DNA of 38,662 bases from Candidatus Coatesiibacteriota bacterium (GTDB taxonomy: Bacteria > RBG-13-66-14 > B26-G2 > WVWN01): positions 1,570,706 to 1,609,367 of the forward strand of contig CP070633.1 in NCBI GenBank assembly GCA_020356085.1, written 5' to 3'. Position 1 is the stretch's first letter; every line of letters starts with the position of its first letter. Positions 1-8,371 of this stretch are shown piece after piece. The notes under the pieces are model-generated. The model did no database searches, was not told where the DNA came from, and saw only the letters and a list, made by a program, of their open reading frames with translations. Both the position numbers and the translations under genes were made by a program.

Positions 1-1046
1 TTGCGTTCGTATTCCTCGGTCGTATATTGGAAATCGACGACGAGCCGGTCCTGGGCCGTAACCGGTTGCCGCACGGTGAACGTTATCGTGGCCACGTCGG
101 CGTCAACGACGAAGTCGTTGTTCTCGCCCTCGCGGAGGGGGAGTCCGTTCTTCCACACCGACACCGTGCCGGGGAGGACGATGATGTCCTCCTCGCCGCG
201 CGCGGTGAGTTGGTACGGCCCCTGGACGCCGTCGACGCCGTAGAACTCGTTGGAGGCGTAGCGGCCGCGCGCCCGGGCGCCGTAGGCTTCGGCGTTCCAG
301 GCGGGGTAGAACGCCTCCCCCTTAATCCCCGTCAGGCGCCGGTCGTAGGAGGCGAAGCGCCGGCCGCCGACGCTCGCGTCGTAATCGCCGAACGTGCCCG
401 CCAGGTGCCGCCCCTCCACCCGCACGCTGACCTTGTCCAGCGCCTGCAACTCCTCCGTGACGCCGCCCTCCTCCACCGGCAAATCCTGGTCCGAGATCTC
501 GCCGGTTATCTTCACCTCTCCCACCTGGCCCCGGATCGAGAGGCGGAGCGACTGGTCGAACTCCGCCCCCTCCTGGGCGTTGCCGGCCGCCACCGTGAAC
601 GTCTTAGAGCCGGTAATGTCGAGCTGGGAGGGCGCGGCCGCCGCCTCCTCCAGCCGCTCCAGCGCCTCCGCCTCCTCCTCTCCCTCCAGCGCCTCCCGGT
701 AATCCTCGGTCTGGAGGAACGGCAGGTAATCGTATTCGATAACGAGGGGCCCCTCGTAGGGCGGCGGCGCCAAGACCGTTAGCGTCCCCGTGTCGTACTC
801 CAATCGGTAGTCGCGGCCGCGCTCCCACGCGACCTCGCCCAGGCGAACGGTCTCGGAGGCGACGAAGAGGAATTTGTGGGGGAGGCGGTAACTCTCCCCC
901 TCCAGCGGCGCCGGGAGGTGGAACGTGGCGTGGGAGGCGGCGAGCTTACCGTGCCAGCGCGGCGCCTCCTCCGCCGGAGAGGCGGGAGACGCGGCGGCCG
1001 CCAACGCGACGGCGAGCAATACCGGCCGCGCATGAGGGATACGCAT
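1..1046 (-). CDS. SprA-like surface/outer-membrane protein, N-terminal part (cut by window edge)
   Basis: The frame is open from ATG at 1046 to the window edge with no stop, giving 348 codons of a longer protein. It begins with a signal peptide (residues 1-20, MRIPHARPVLLAVALAAAAS). Next come a beta-rich segment with GTLTVLAPPPYEGPLVIEYDY, an acidic helix around residues 110-130, and a stretch with LDITGSKTFTVAAG, SLRLSIRGQVGEVKITGE, ISDQDLPVEEG, ELQALDKVSVRVEG and GTFGDYD. From memory, this order (GSKT, QSL, SDQ-P, ELD-V-V, GDYD) resembles the N-terminal region of SprA-like proteins of lineages with type IX secretion. A direct role in the translocon is inference. It is the last visible gene of a minus-strand run after the NHL and PorV-like genes, which fits an envelope operon. 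Confidence 0.7.
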   Translation of the reverse strand, partial: MRIPHARPVLLAVALAAAASPASPAEEAPRWHGKLAASHATFHLPAPLEGESYRLPHKFLFVASETVRLGEVAWERGRDYRLEYDTGTLTVLAPPPYEGPLVIEYDYLPFLQTEDYREALEGEEEAEALERLEEAAAAPSQLDITGSKTFTVAAGNAQEGAEFDQSLRLSIRGQVGEVKITGEISDQDLPVEEGGVTEELQALDKVSVRVEGRHLAGTFGDYDASVGGRRFASYDRRLTGIKGEAFYPAWNAEAYGARARGRYASNEFYGVDGVQGPYQLTARGEEDIIVLPGTVSVWKNGLPLREGENNDFVVDADVATITFTVRQPVTAQDRLVVDFQYTTEEYER

Positions 1047-1113
1047 AATATGAAAACGCCCCCTCCGGGGGGGTCGTGTCGGCCGGAGGCCGGCCGGGAG
1101 GCGGCGCCGGCCG

Positions 1114-2145
1114 TTAATTTTCGTCCCTTCCCGGCGGCGCGGGCACCCGCGGCGGCTTTTCGACCCGGTCGGGAGCGCGATACTCGATCTCCAATACTTT
1201 TATTACGTTATTGTACGTATCCGCTACATACAGATTCCCGGCGGGGCCGAACGCCAGCCCTCCCGGGTGGTTGAAGTCCTTCCCCCCGCGGCCGAACTTG
1301 CCGTACGCGAACAGGAACCGGCCGTCGGCGTCGAATACGGCCAGCCGGTCGTTTCCCGTATCCGAGACGAAAATGTTGCCGAAGCGGTCGAAACTCACGG
1401 CGGTGGGATTTTTTAAGGTCCCGTCGCCGGTTTGCAGGATTACGGCCAGCGGGCTGCCGAAGCGGTCGAAGTACTGGAGGCGCGAGTTGCCCGCCTCGGC
1501 CACGAGCGGCCGGCCGTGCGCGTCCAGCGCCACGTCCGCGGGGAGGTTAAACTTGCCCAGTTCGGTCCCGTAGTAACCGACTTCGAGCGTCGTCTCGCCG
1601 AGCGCGTTGAGGCGTTTGACCTTATGGTTGTCGGTGTCGGCCACCCACAGGTTGCCGAGGTTATCCACGGCCAGGCCGCCGGGATTTTCGAATTGTCTCG
1701 TGATCGCGGGGGTCTGACCGTACGATTTCAGGTATTTTCCGTAAATATCGTACTGGTGGAGGAGGTTGCGTTCGCGGTCGCTAACGTAGATGTAGAGCTC
1801 TTGGGCCAGCGCGAGGGCGTACGGGGAAACCAAACCCTCCCCCTCCCATCCGAAGCGGCCGAAGGAGTATTCGAACACGCCTCCCGGCTGGAACCGTTGG
1901 AGGCGGAAGTTGCGGCTGTCGACGACGTACAGGCGGCCGGAACGGTCGAAGGCGACGTCGGTCGGCTCGTTGAACTGGCCGTCCTCCCGGCCCGCCTCCC
2001 CCAGAAAGCCCACGACTTTCACGCTCGCCGGAACAGAGGCCCCCTCCTCGCCGCCGATCGTGACGGCGCCCGCGCAGTATGCGAAAGCCGCCGCCACCAG
2101 GGCGGTGACGACGGCTCTTGGGTTTATGAATCGTTCGGCCGTCAC
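1114..2145 (-). CDS. NHL-repeat beta-propeller protein, secreted
   Basis: The protein has 343 residues. An N-terminal hydrophobic segment (residues 9-28, VVTALVAAAFAYCAGAV) acts as signal or anchor. It is followed by about six NHL repeats of the type FNEPTDVAFDRSGRLYVVDS, FENPGGLAVDNLGNLWVADT and FNHPGGLAFGPAGNLYVADT, spaced about 45-50 residues, forming a six-bladed propeller. Such propellers bind proteins or ligands; no catalytic motif is seen. The tail after residue 325 is proline-rich and charged. The start is GTG and no good ribosome site precedes it. The gene follows the PorV-like gene by 20 bp, so translation is probably coupled. The exact role is unknown; an extracellular or periplasmic scaffold is the best guess. 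Confidence 0.85.
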   Translation of the reverse strand: MTAERFINPRAVVTALVAAAFAYCAGAVTIGGEEGASVPASVKVVGFLGEAGREDGQFNEPTDVAFDRSGRLYVVDSRNFRLQRFQPGGVFEYSFGRFGWEGEGLVSPYALALAQELYIYVSDRERNLLHQYDIYGKYLKSYGQTPAITRQFENPGGLAVDNLGNLWVADTDNHKVKRLNALGETTLEVGYYGTELGKFNLPADVALDAHGRPLVAEAGNSRLQYFDRFGSPLAVILQTGDGTLKNPTAVSFDRFGNIFVSDTGNDRLAVFDADGRFLFAYGKFGRGGKDFNHPGGLAFGPAGNLYVADTYNNVIKVLEIEYRAPDRVEKPPRVPAPPGRDEN

Positions 2146-2165
2146 GGCGTCGCGCGGGGCCGCGT

Positions 2166-3149
2166 TTAGAACGCGTACCCGACGGCGAACCGGTTAACGT
2201 CGCCGAACAGGTCGCCCTCCGGAATCCGGGCGTAGTCGAAGCTGAATCCCCGGTACGCGAAGCCGAAGCCGAGCGTCAGGCCGTCGATCTCGCCGGCCTT
2301 GTCGCGGTAGTAGCCGGCGCGGACGGCGACCATTTTGGCGTACACGTATTCGGCGCCGCCGGAGTATACGGCCTGGCCGAACTCGTCGCCGAGGCCGTCG
2401 TCGAGGTTCATGAGAAGTTTCGACATGTCGCCGACGACGGTAACGTCGTTGAGGTCGTTCGAGAAGACGTTGTACCCGACGCCGAAGCGTAGGCTGCGAG
2501 GAGGCGCCCACGTCGTCTCGATTTGTTCATTTCCGCCCGTGGTGCGCGTCGCCGTCTCGTCGGCGCCGAGCCTCATGAACGCCAGGCCGGCCGTAAGGCC
2601 TTTAACAGGCGTTTGATAGTAGGCCGCGGCGTTGAACAAGAGCTTAGAGGGTGTGTCCTCGTCGGTAAGGTGTTCGTACGCGTACGTTAACCCGGCGGCC
2701 ACGCCGAGGTCTTTCCGGACAGGGTAGCTCCAGTACAGCGACGGCGCCGCCATGTAGCTGTGCAGCATCCCCGTTGTGCGACCCTCTTCGTCTTTGCGTT
2801 CGCTTTTGCCGGCGTCAAGATATACGACGTCGAAGCCGAAGGCGCCGAATTTACCGGTCCGATAGGAAAACGCGGCGTAATCGTAGAACATGTCGTCGAT
2901 TCCCTCGATCCCTCGGGGTTCGTGCATGAGCGTGACGCCGTTTTTCTCGTGTAGGGCGAGCGCGCCCGGGTTGTAGTAGGGCGCGTTAACGTCGTCCGCC
3001 AGGCCCGTAAAGGTTTTGCCCATCCCTCCGGGCCTAGAGCCCGGCTCGATGAGGAGGAAAACGAATTTCGGAACGTCTTCCGTCGCAGCCCACAACGCGC
3101 AGGGCGCGGCCACGGCTAAAATCGTTATTATTATGGTGGACTTTCTCAT
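2166..3149 (-). CDS. PorV/UPF0164-family outer-membrane beta-barrel protein
   Basis: The mature protein begins FVFLLIEPGSRPGGMGKTFTGLADDVNAPYYNPGALA, the typical opening of UPF0164/PorV barrels (G-R--GMG-A--GLADD--A-YYNPAGLA). It ends in VNRFAVGYAF with a terminal aromatic, as outer-membrane barrels do. A signal peptide follows the start (MRKSTIIITILAVAAPCALWA). Start choice: two adjacent ATGs lie at 3152 and 3149. AAGGGGG at 3157-3163 is 7 nt from the ATG at 3149, and an upstream ATG at 3170 lies almost at the transcription start, so 3149 (327 aa) is preferred. PorV proteins shuttle type IX substrates in Bacteroidetes. A similar role here is inference, supported by the T9SS-tailed protease at 19699-22323 and the SprA-like gene downstream. 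Confidence 0.85.
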   Translation of the reverse strand: MRKSTIIITILAVAAPCALWAATEDVPKFVFLLIEPGSRPGGMGKTFTGLADDVNAPYYNPGALALHEKNGVTLMHEPRGIEGIDDMFYDYAAFSYRTGKFGAFGFDVVYLDAGKSERKDEEGRTTGMLHSYMAAPSLYWSYPVRKDLGVAAGLTYAYEHLTDEDTPSKLLFNAAAYYQTPVKGLTAGLAFMRLGADETATRTTGGNEQIETTWAPPRSLRFGVGYNVFSNDLNDVTVVGDMSKLLMNLDDGLGDEFGQAVYSGGAEYVYAKMVAVRAGYYRDKAGEIDGLTLGFGFAYRGFSFDYARIPEGDLFGDVNRFAVGYAF

Positions 3150-3171
3150 CATCCAACCCCCTTGCGCCATG

Positions 3172-3201
3172 ATTATAACACCGTACCGGCTTTGAAATCA
3201 A
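3172..3201 (-). promoter_or_regulatory. Sigma70-type promoter for the PorV-NHL-SprA-like operon
   Basis: On the minus strand, TTGATT (3196-3201), an 18-bp spacer and TATAAT (3172-3177). The predicted start near 3165 gives a leader of about 15 nt that holds just the ribosome site. Confidence 0.75.
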
Positions 3202-3283
3202 GGGTAAAGGCCCCCTCCTTCGGCCCCTCCGTATACGTGGTCCCCCGCGCGGAGGCGTTACACCTCCGGCCCCGGAGGGGGGA

Positions 3284-3312
3284 TTGACTAACCGGCGGCG
3301 GAGTGTTACTTT
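3284..3312 (+). promoter_or_regulatory. Sigma70-type promoter for glyA-rpiB
   Basis: TTGACT (3284-3289), 17-bp spacer, TACTTT (3307-3312). The leader is about 25 nt and carries GGGAGG at 3331-3336, 6 nt before the glyA ATG. The leader is too short for a riboswitch. Confidence 0.7.
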
Positions 3313-3342
3313 AAAAACCCACCCCCACGCGGGAGGTTTGCG

Positions 3343-4629
3343 ATGAGTCACTTGTGGGAGACGGACGCCGAGGTCGCGGCCGCGGTTCTGGGCGAGATCC
3401 GGCGCCAGGACGAGACGTTGGAGATGATCGCCTCCGAGAATTTCGTGAGCGAGGCCGTCCTGGAGGCCGTCGGCTCCGTGATGACCAACAAGTACGCCGA
3501 GGGCTATCCGGGCAAACGTTATTACGGCGGCTGCGAGTACGTCGACGCCGCCGAGCGGTTGGCCCGGGAGCGCGCCGCCGAGCTCTTCGGCGCCGAGCAC
3601 GTCAACGTCCAGGCGCACTCCGGGACGCAGGCCAACATGGCGGTCTACTTCACGGTGCTCGAGCCCGGCGATACGATGTTCGGCATGAACCTCAGTCACG
3701 GCGGCCACCTCAGCCACGGCCACCCCATCAACTTTTCCGGCCGCTACTTCAACGTCGTCCAGTACGGCGTCCGGGAGGACGACGAGACCGTCGACTTCGA
3801 CGCTCTGCGCGAACTCGCCCGCGAGCACAAGCCGAAGTTGATGATGGTCGGCGCGAGCGCCTACCCCCGCACCCTCGACTTTACGAAATTCCGCGCGATT
3901 TGCGACGAGGTGGAGGCCGTCCTGGTCGCCGACATCGCCCACATCGCCGGCCTGGTCGCGACCGGCCTCCATCCCACTCCCGTGGGCGTGGCCGACTTCA
4001 TCACGACGACGACGCACAAGACGCTCCGCGGCCCCCGCGCCGGCATGGTCATGTGCAGCGAGAAGTGGGCCAAGGACCTCGACCGCCTCGTCTTCCCCGG
4101 TATTCAGGGCGGGCCGCTCATGCACGTCATCGCCGCCAAGGCCGTGTGTATGGCGGAGGCGCTGAAGCCCGAATTCAAGACCTACCAACAGCAGATCGTG
4201 GCGAACGCCCGGGCGTTGGCGGAGCGGCTGGCCGCTAACGGCCTGCGCATCGTTTCCGGCGGGACCGATACCCACCTGATGCTCGTCGACCTGAGGCCCG
4301 TCGGCCTGACCGGCAAGGTGGTCGAACGGCGCCTGGAGGAGGCCGGTATAACGGTCAACAAGAACACTATCCCGTTCGACCCCGAGAAGCCGTTCGTTAC
4401 GTCGGGCGTCCGCATCGGCACGCCGGCGCTCACGACGCGCGGCATGCAGGAGGCGGAGATGGAGCAGATCGGCGATATGATCGCGCGCGTCGTGAAGGAC
4501 ATCGAGAACGACGCGGTAGTCGCGCAGGTCCGGGAGGAGGTCCGGGCGCTCTGCGACCGGTTCCCCCTCTACGCGGAGATGAAGGCCCGCTACACGGCCG
4601 AGGCGAAGAAGCGGGGGGTGGAAGCATGA
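3343..4629 (+). CDS. glyA: Serine hydroxymethyltransferase
   Basis: The PLP enzyme interconverts serine plus tetrahydrofolate with glycine plus 5,10-methylene-tetrahydrofolate in the cytoplasm and is the main source of one-carbon units. Its 428 residues match the family length. Visible hallmarks are [60 protein letters not shown] and the PLP motif [14 protein letters not shown] with the Schiff-base lysine at residue 226. ATG at 3343 has GGGAGG 6 nt upstream. The stop overlaps the rpiB start (ATGA), so the two are translationally coupled. It also connects with the MTHFR gene at 28234, which consumes its product. Confidence 0.97.
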   Translation: MSHLWETDAEVAAAVLGEIRRQDETLEMIASENFVSEAVLEAVGSVMTNKYAEGYPGKRYYGGCEYVDAAERLARERAAELFGAEHVNVQAHSGTQANMAVYFTVLEPGDTMFGMNLSHGGHLSHGHPINFSGRYFNVVQYGVREDDETVDFDALRELAREHKPKLMMVGASAYPRTLDFTKFRAICDEVEAVLVADIAHIAGLVATGLHPTPVGVADFITTTTHKTLRGPRAGMVMCSEKWAKDLDRLVFPGIQGGPLMHVIAAKAVCMAEALKPEFKTYQQQIVANARALAERLAANGLRIVSGGTDTHLMLVDLRPVGLTGKVVERRLEEAGITVNKNTIPFDPEKPFVTSGVRIGTPALTTRGMQEAEMEQIGDMIARVVKDIENDAVVAQVREEVRALCDRFPLYAEMKARYTAEAKKRGVEA

Positions 4630-5075
4630 AAGTCGCGTTCGCGGCCGACCATCGCGGCTACCCGCTGAAAGAATACTTGAAGGAGGTCGCGGCCGAGCTG
4701 GGCCACGACGTCGTCGACTTCGGCACCGATTGCGAGGACTCGTGCGACTACGTCGACTTCGGCCGGGAGGCGGCGGAGGCCGTCGCCCGGGGGGAGGTCG
4801 ACCGCGGCGTGCTCGTGTGCGCCACCGGCCTGGGCATGGCCATGGCGGCCAACAAGGTGCCCGGCGTCCGCGCGGCGTTGTGCTGGACGGTCTACATGGC
4901 CCGCCTCACGCGCCTCCACAACGACGCCAACGTACTCGTCCTCTCGGGAGACCAGACCGGTTTCCAGTACGCCCGGGAGATGTTCGCCGTGTGGCTCGAA
5001 ACGCCGTTCGAGGGCGGCCGCCACGAGCGGCGAGTGGGGAAGATAAAAGCGATTGAGGAAGACTACGCGAAATGA
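4626..5075 (+). CDS. rpiB: Ribose-5-phosphate isomerase B
   Basis: It interconverts ribose 5-phosphate and ribulose 5-phosphate in the non-oxidative pentose phosphate pathway. At 149 residues it has the normal RpiB/LacAB length. Motifs are [13 protein letters not shown] at the N-terminus (Asp-His pair), the catalytic cysteine at residue 65 in [20 protein letters not shown], and [16 protein letters not shown] with the catalytic histidine. It overlaps glyA by 4 bp and is followed at once by an intrinsic terminator. The glyA-rpiB pairing is common in many bacterial lineages. Confidence 0.95.
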   Translation: MKVAFAADHRGYPLKEYLKEVAAELGHDVVDFGTDCEDSCDYVDFGREAAEAVARGEVDRGVLVCATGLGMAMAANKVPGVRAALCWTVYMARLTRLHNDANVLVLSGDQTGFQYAREMFAVWLETPFEGGRHERRVGKIKAIEEDYAK

Positions 5076-5105
5076 AAAAGCCGGCCGCAAGGCCGGCTTT
5101 TTTTT
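5075..5105. terminator. Bidirectional intrinsic terminator between rpiB and the lipoprotein gene
   Basis: Stem GCCGGCC (5080-5086) and GGCCGGC (5091-5097) with a GCAA loop, five A on the left and eight T on the right. It serves rpiB rightwards and the convergent gene ending at 5104 leftwards. Confidence 0.9.
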
Positions 5106-6135
5106 ATCGTGCCGGGTTTCGGCCGTAAATTTCGCCGCCGACGGCCCAACCCCCGCCGCCGCCGCAGAAGCCGAGGTCGAACGCGCGGGTCGCCGTTCCG
5201 GTATCGTTGACGACCGCGGCCTCCGTCCACGCCTCGCCGTCCCAGTAGAGGATTTTATAGTTTTGGCCGCCGGAGGCGTACGGCGCCGCCGCGACCCACA
5301 GGTGGCCTTCGGGCGTTACGTAGGCCGCTCGATAAGAATAATCGTCGGGGGAGGGGGTGCCGGGCGTTATGTCGCGGACGCCGCCCGGGGCCAGCTGATA
5401 CACGGCGCCTCGTTCGGTCGCGCTCGGCCGCTCCTCGCCGACGGCGAAGGCGTACCCGCCGCAGGCCGCGACGTCGAAGAAGCGCAAAGCCCGGTCGAAG
5501 GTAAGCGGCGAACCCCAGGTCGTCCCGCTTAGGCGGAGGACCTTGTCGCCGGTATCGTTACGGCCCACGAGGTACCCGCCGCCGGAAGTTACGACGACCG
5601 GGCCGAAGCTGGCGTACCCGGCAGGCTTGTCGGCCTCGCGCCACTGACCCCCCTCGTAGTACAGAATTACGGGCTCATATCCCCGAGGGTATACGGGCCC
5701 CTGGCCGATCGCCCATACGCGGTCGGGGGAGGCGGCGCCGAGATAGTAGTAGTGGAGGTTATTGAAGGGCCGGTGCAGTTTCCACTCGCCCTCCCGGTGT
5801 TCCAACAGCGCGCCGTTGCTGCCTCCCGCCCATCCGGAACCGTCGTCGAACATCAGGAGGGCCTCCAGCGCCTCCGTAACCGACGGTTCGAATTCTTGTT
5901 TGGACCACGCCTCGCCGTCGTAGCTCACGATCGCGGTGCGCCGGGACGCTTCCAGTTGGACCGTTGCCCAGAACGTGCCGTCCCGCTGTACGGCGCAGTG
6001 CGTTAACGCGCCCTCGTACGGCGAGTCGTAGAACGTCCACGCGCCGACCTCGGGCGCCGTCGGTCCCTCCTCGCCGCAGGAAACGGCCAGCGCCCCCAGC
6101 GCCAGCGCTCCCAGGAAAATCCTAACCGTTTTCAT
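5104..6135 (-). CDS. Secreted lipoprotein with WAVG-type propeller repeats (paralog of 6351-7382)
   Basis: 343 residues from ATG at 6135, which follows AAGGAGGGGCG. The N-terminus is a lipoprotein signal, MKTVRIFLGALALGALAVSC, with the lipid-acceptor cysteine at residue 20. The body has repeats such as GSGWAGGSNGALLEH, DRVWAIGQG, GYLVGRNDTGDKVLRL and GHLWVAAAPYASGG, ending GGGGGWAVGGEIYGRNPAR. This W-A-V/A-G pattern is seen in beta-propellers like YCF48-type and kelch-like sensors, but no function can be assigned. The frame stays open upstream to 6759, but that extension is a shadow of the neighbouring gene and lacks a signal peptide. Same length and same repeat order as the next gene mark a tandem duplication. 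Confidence 0.85.
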   Translation of the reverse strand: MKTVRIFLGALALGALAVSCGEEGPTAPEVGAWTFYDSPYEGALTHCAVQRDGTFWATVQLEASRRTAIVSYDGEAWSKQEFEPSVTEALEALLMFDDGSGWAGGSNGALLEHREGEWKLHRPFNNLHYYYLGAASPDRVWAIGQGPVYPRGYEPVILYYEGGQWREADKPAGYASFGPVVVTSGGGYLVGRNDTGDKVLRLSGTTWGSPLTFDRALRFFDVAACGGYAFAVGEERPSATERGAVYQLAPGGVRDITPGTPSPDDYSYRAAYVTPEGHLWVAAAPYASGGQNYKILYWDGEAWTEAAVVNDTGTATRAFDLGFCGGGGGWAVGGEIYGRNPAR

Positions 6136-6258
6136 CGCCCCTCCTTGTAGCTCGGCCGCGGGCCGCCGGGCGGCCGCGGAGCCCTCGTAACGTAAAACGG
6201 GACCGGCGGGGGCCGATCCCGGGGAATAACTACGGTCGATGGTAAAGACCCCCGTCTC

Positions 6259-6293
6259 GTTGGTATTATACCAACTCCCGGCGGCGGCGGCAA
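6259..6293 (-). promoter_or_regulatory. Promoter of the 5104-6135 gene with a perfect palindrome over its -10 box
   Basis: On the minus strand, TTGCCG (6288-6293), 17 bp, TATAAT (6265-6270). The -10 lies inside a perfect inverted repeat GTTGGTAT-T-ATACCAAC (6259-6275), the layout of a repressor operator. The leader would be about 125 nt. No regulator gene is next to it. Confidence 0.65.
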
Positions 6294-6316
6294 CCCTTTT
6301 CCGGGGGGGGCGGGCC

Positions 6317-6346
6317 AAAAAAGGCCGCCGCGCGGCCGGCTTTTTT
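6317..6346 (-). terminator. Intrinsic terminator of the 6351-7382 lipoprotein gene
   Basis: Read leftward, six A, a GC-rich inverted repeat centred on GCCGCGCGGC, then six T, starting 4 nt after the stop. One position in the outer stem is mismatched. Confidence 0.75.
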
Positions 6347-6350
6347 AGGT

Positions 6351-7382
6351 TTAAGGTTCGCGGTAGCGCGCGTAGGCCGCGCCGCCGACCGCCCAACCGG
6401 CGCCGGCGGCGAAATCCAGGTCGAAGAAGCGGGGGATCGCGGAGGTGGTATTTTCGATCGTCGCCCGCCGCCATTCCGCGCCGTTCCAATAAAGGAGTTC
6501 GAACGGTTCGGTCGTAATCCGGTACGGCGCCGCCGCGACCCACAGGCCGCCGCGGGCGTCCACGAAACACGCCCGGTAGTCGTAGTCCTCGGCGGGGAGC
6601 ACGGCCGGCGTAAGGTCGACCACCGCCGGCGTGATCTGGTAGACGCGCCCCTCCCTCATCGGGCCGAGCCGCCGTTCGCCCACGGCGTACGTCACCTCGC
6701 CGGCGCCGCCGATATCGTAAAAGTGGAGCGGTTCGCTGAAGGTTATCGCCGCCTCCCACCCGGCGTTCCCCAATCGGAGGATTTCGTCGCCGAATCGCGT
6801 CCGGCCGATCATGTAGCCGTCGAGCGGCCCCGACATATAGAGGGGGCCGTAGCTGCTATATCCCGGCGGTTGGACCGCCTCGTGCCATCCGGAGCCGTCG
6901 TTGTGCAACAACGCGGGACCATTGTAAGGCCGGGAAATGCCGTTGACCCACACGTTGTGGGAGTCGACGCCGCCGAGGTGGAAGTATTCGACGTTATAGA
7001 GCGGCCGTTCGAGAAACCACCGGCCGCCGCGGTATTCCAACAGCGCGCCGGCGTTTCCGACGGCCCACCCCCGGTCGTCGTCGAACATGCGAATGTCGTT
7101 GAGCGCCTCCGTAGTCTCGGCCTCGAATTCTTGGATTGACCAACCGCCCTCGCCGTGCCGGACGATAGCCGCCCGTTTCGACCCGTCGCGGATAATCGTC
7201 GCCCACAACGTGCCGTCGCTCTGAAGGTCGCAGTGCGTCCAGGCGCCGGCGTAGGGAGGCGTATGTACCTCCCACGTGCCGATCGACGTCGTATTCGGCG
7301 TCGGCGTCGTCCCCTCGTCGGCGCACGCGAGCAGGAGCGCCGCCGCCGCGGTTACCCAAACTAAGTATTTTGCATTCGACAT
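6351..7382 (-). CDS. Secreted lipoprotein with WAVG-type propeller repeats (paralog of 5104-6135)
   Basis: 343 residues, exactly the length of its neighbour. Signal MSNAKYLVWVTAAAALLLAC ends in the lipid-acceptor cysteine at residue 20. Shared landmarks in the same order are WEVHTPPYAGAWTHCDLQSDGTLWA (neighbour: WTFYDSPYEGALTHCAVQ then DGTFWA), RGWAVGNAGALLEYRGGRW, YMIGRTRFGDEILRLGNAGW and GLWVAAAPYRITTEPFELLYW near the end. The two differ at many positions, so the duplication is old or fast-evolving. An extracellular binding or sensing propeller is plausible; no enzyme motif is present. It has its own promoter (7447-7475) and its own terminator. Confidence 0.85.
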   Translation of the reverse strand: MSNAKYLVWVTAAAALLLACADEGTTPTPNTTSIGTWEVHTPPYAGAWTHCDLQSDGTLWATIIRDGSKRAAIVRHGEGGWSIQEFEAETTEALNDIRMFDDDRGWAVGNAGALLEYRGGRWFLERPLYNVEYFHLGGVDSHNVWVNGISRPYNGPALLHNDGSGWHEAVQPPGYSSYGPLYMSGPLDGYMIGRTRFGDEILRLGNAGWEAAITFSEPLHFYDIGGAGEVTYAVGERRLGPMREGRVYQITPAVVDLTPAVLPAEDYDYRACFVDARGGLWVAAAPYRITTEPFELLYWNGAEWRRATIENTTSAIPRFFDLDFAAGAGWAVGGAAYARYREP

Positions 7383-7446
7383 ATCCCGCCCCCTGGAAAG
7401 TGCTCCGGGGTTAATCCTCAGCCTATATATGATTCTTTTAATAATA

Positions 7447-7475
7447 ATTATACGCTATTCGCCGGCGCGGCGCAA
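7447..7475 (-). promoter_or_regulatory. Sigma70-type promoter for the 6351-7382 gene
   Basis: On the minus strand, TTGCGC (7470-7475), 17 bp, TATAAT (7447-7452). The leader of about 58 nt is AT-rich near the -10, in contrast to the surrounding DNA. The upstream gene (7496-8266) shows no intrinsic terminator before it. Confidence 0.7.
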
Positions 7476-7495
7476 CCGAATTCTACGGCGGAGGG

Positions 7496-8266
7496 TTAAT
7501 AATCGAAGCGCCACCCCGCGCCGAGGTATATCCCCTCCAGGCTGGTGTCGTATTCGTACCCCGCGATTTTATGTTTCCGGAACTGGTGGTCGGCGTTGTA
7601 TTCGGCGAGCAGGAAAAAGTGGTCCCCCAGGTTGGCTTGCAGGCCGGCGCCCCATAGGTAGTCGAACGAATATTGTTGGACCTTACCGTCCTCCAAAAGG
7701 AGGGATTTATCCCTCTTTTCGATTTCGAGGTCCGAGATGTCGTCGATCAAACGCATAACTGTTGAGTTCCCGCCCAGGCCGGCGGCGACGTACGGTTTAA
7801 GGAACCACTCCCACGGCGCCGTATATTTTAACGTGATTTTATAATCGACGTTCTGGAAGCGATAGGCCACCTTCTCTTCTATATTTATCCGCGCCCACTT
7901 CCAATCAACTTCCGCCGGGTATTTGACCGAGGCCTCTTTGAACGTCCCGATAGCGTGCCCCAATTTAAGGCCCGCGCTCAAACCGCCCCATAAGTATAAA
8001 TCCACGCCGAACCCGAAAGCCGGGATTTGGCCGATGTCGGCGAGGCGTTCGGTCGAACCCGTCGCCTCGGCTAGTGCCGATATGCGGTTCGCGGCGTCGT
8101 ACGTCGGCCCCTCCACGACGCCTCCGAAAACGTACGCCGCCGGGTAGATCGAGGCCGGGAGGTAACCGCGTTTCTCCTCCGTCGTTTCCGTCCCCTCGCC
8201 CTGGGCAGAGGAGAGAGCCGGGAGCGCGGCGAGGGCGCCGGCGAGTATAAAAGAAAAGGTCCGCAT
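7496..8266 (-). CDS. Small outer-membrane beta-barrel protein (porin-like)
   Basis: 256 residues from ATG at 8266. A signal peptide MRTFSFILAGALAALPALSSA is followed by YLPASIYPAAYVFGGVVEG, alternating strands such as GVDLYLWGGLSAGLKLGHAIG, YKITLKYTAPWEWFLKPYVAAG and LWGAGLQANLGDHFFLLAEYN, and a barrel-type C-terminus GIYLGAGWRFDY. This matches general OmpW/outer-membrane beta-barrel domain proteins, without a specific substrate. A longer frame from 8308 exists, but it would place 14 polar residues before the signal peptide and overlap the -35 box, so it is not used. GAGG directly abuts the start codon, which is too close for a normal ribosome site. Confidence 0.8.
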   Translation of the reverse strand: MRTFSFILAGALAALPALSSAQGEGTETTEEKRGYLPASIYPAAYVFGGVVEGPTYDAANRISALAEATGSTERLADIGQIPAFGFGVDLYLWGGLSAGLKLGHAIGTFKEASVKYPAEVDWKWARINIEEKVAYRFQNVDYKITLKYTAPWEWFLKPYVAAGLGGNSTVMRLIDDISDLEIEKRDKSLLLEDGKVQQYSFDYLWGAGLQANLGDHFFLLAEYNADHQFRKHKIAGYEYDTSLEGIYLGAGWRFDY

Positions 8267-8279
8267 CCTCAATTCTGAA

Positions 8280-8308
8280 CAAATAACATACCGTGGGTAC
8301 GCGGTCAA
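8280..8308 (-). promoter_or_regulatory. Probable promoter of the small barrel protein gene
   Basis: On the minus strand, TTGACC (8303-8308), 17 bp, TATTTG (8280-8285). The -10 ends 13 nt before the ATG, so the mRNA would have a leader of only about 7 nt. Confidence 0.5.
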
Positions 8309-8333
8309 GCCGATACGTTTCGTTAATTTTAAC

Positions 8334-8362
8334 TTGACACGGGAGGGGGCCTTGCATACAAT
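8334..8362 (+). promoter_or_regulatory. Strong sigma70-type promoter for the dprA-topA operon, leaderless layout
   Basis: TTGACA (8334-8339), 17-bp spacer, TACAAT (8357-8362). The GTG start of dprA begins at 8372, nine bases after the -10, where transcription itself should begin. Confidence 0.8.
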
Positions 8363-8371
8363 CCGGCCAGC

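Noticed and set aside
3263-3278. Inverted repeat CCTCCGG-CC-CCGGAGG between divergent promoters
   Set aside because: No T run and no clear gene for it to terminate. It might be an operator for glyA, but GC-rich palindromes of this size occur by chance here.
6136-6759. 208-codon upstream extension of the lipoprotein frame ending at 5104
   Set aside because: It overlaps the paralogous gene and its terminator, has arginine-rich shadow composition, and would hide the clear lipoprotein signal at 6135.
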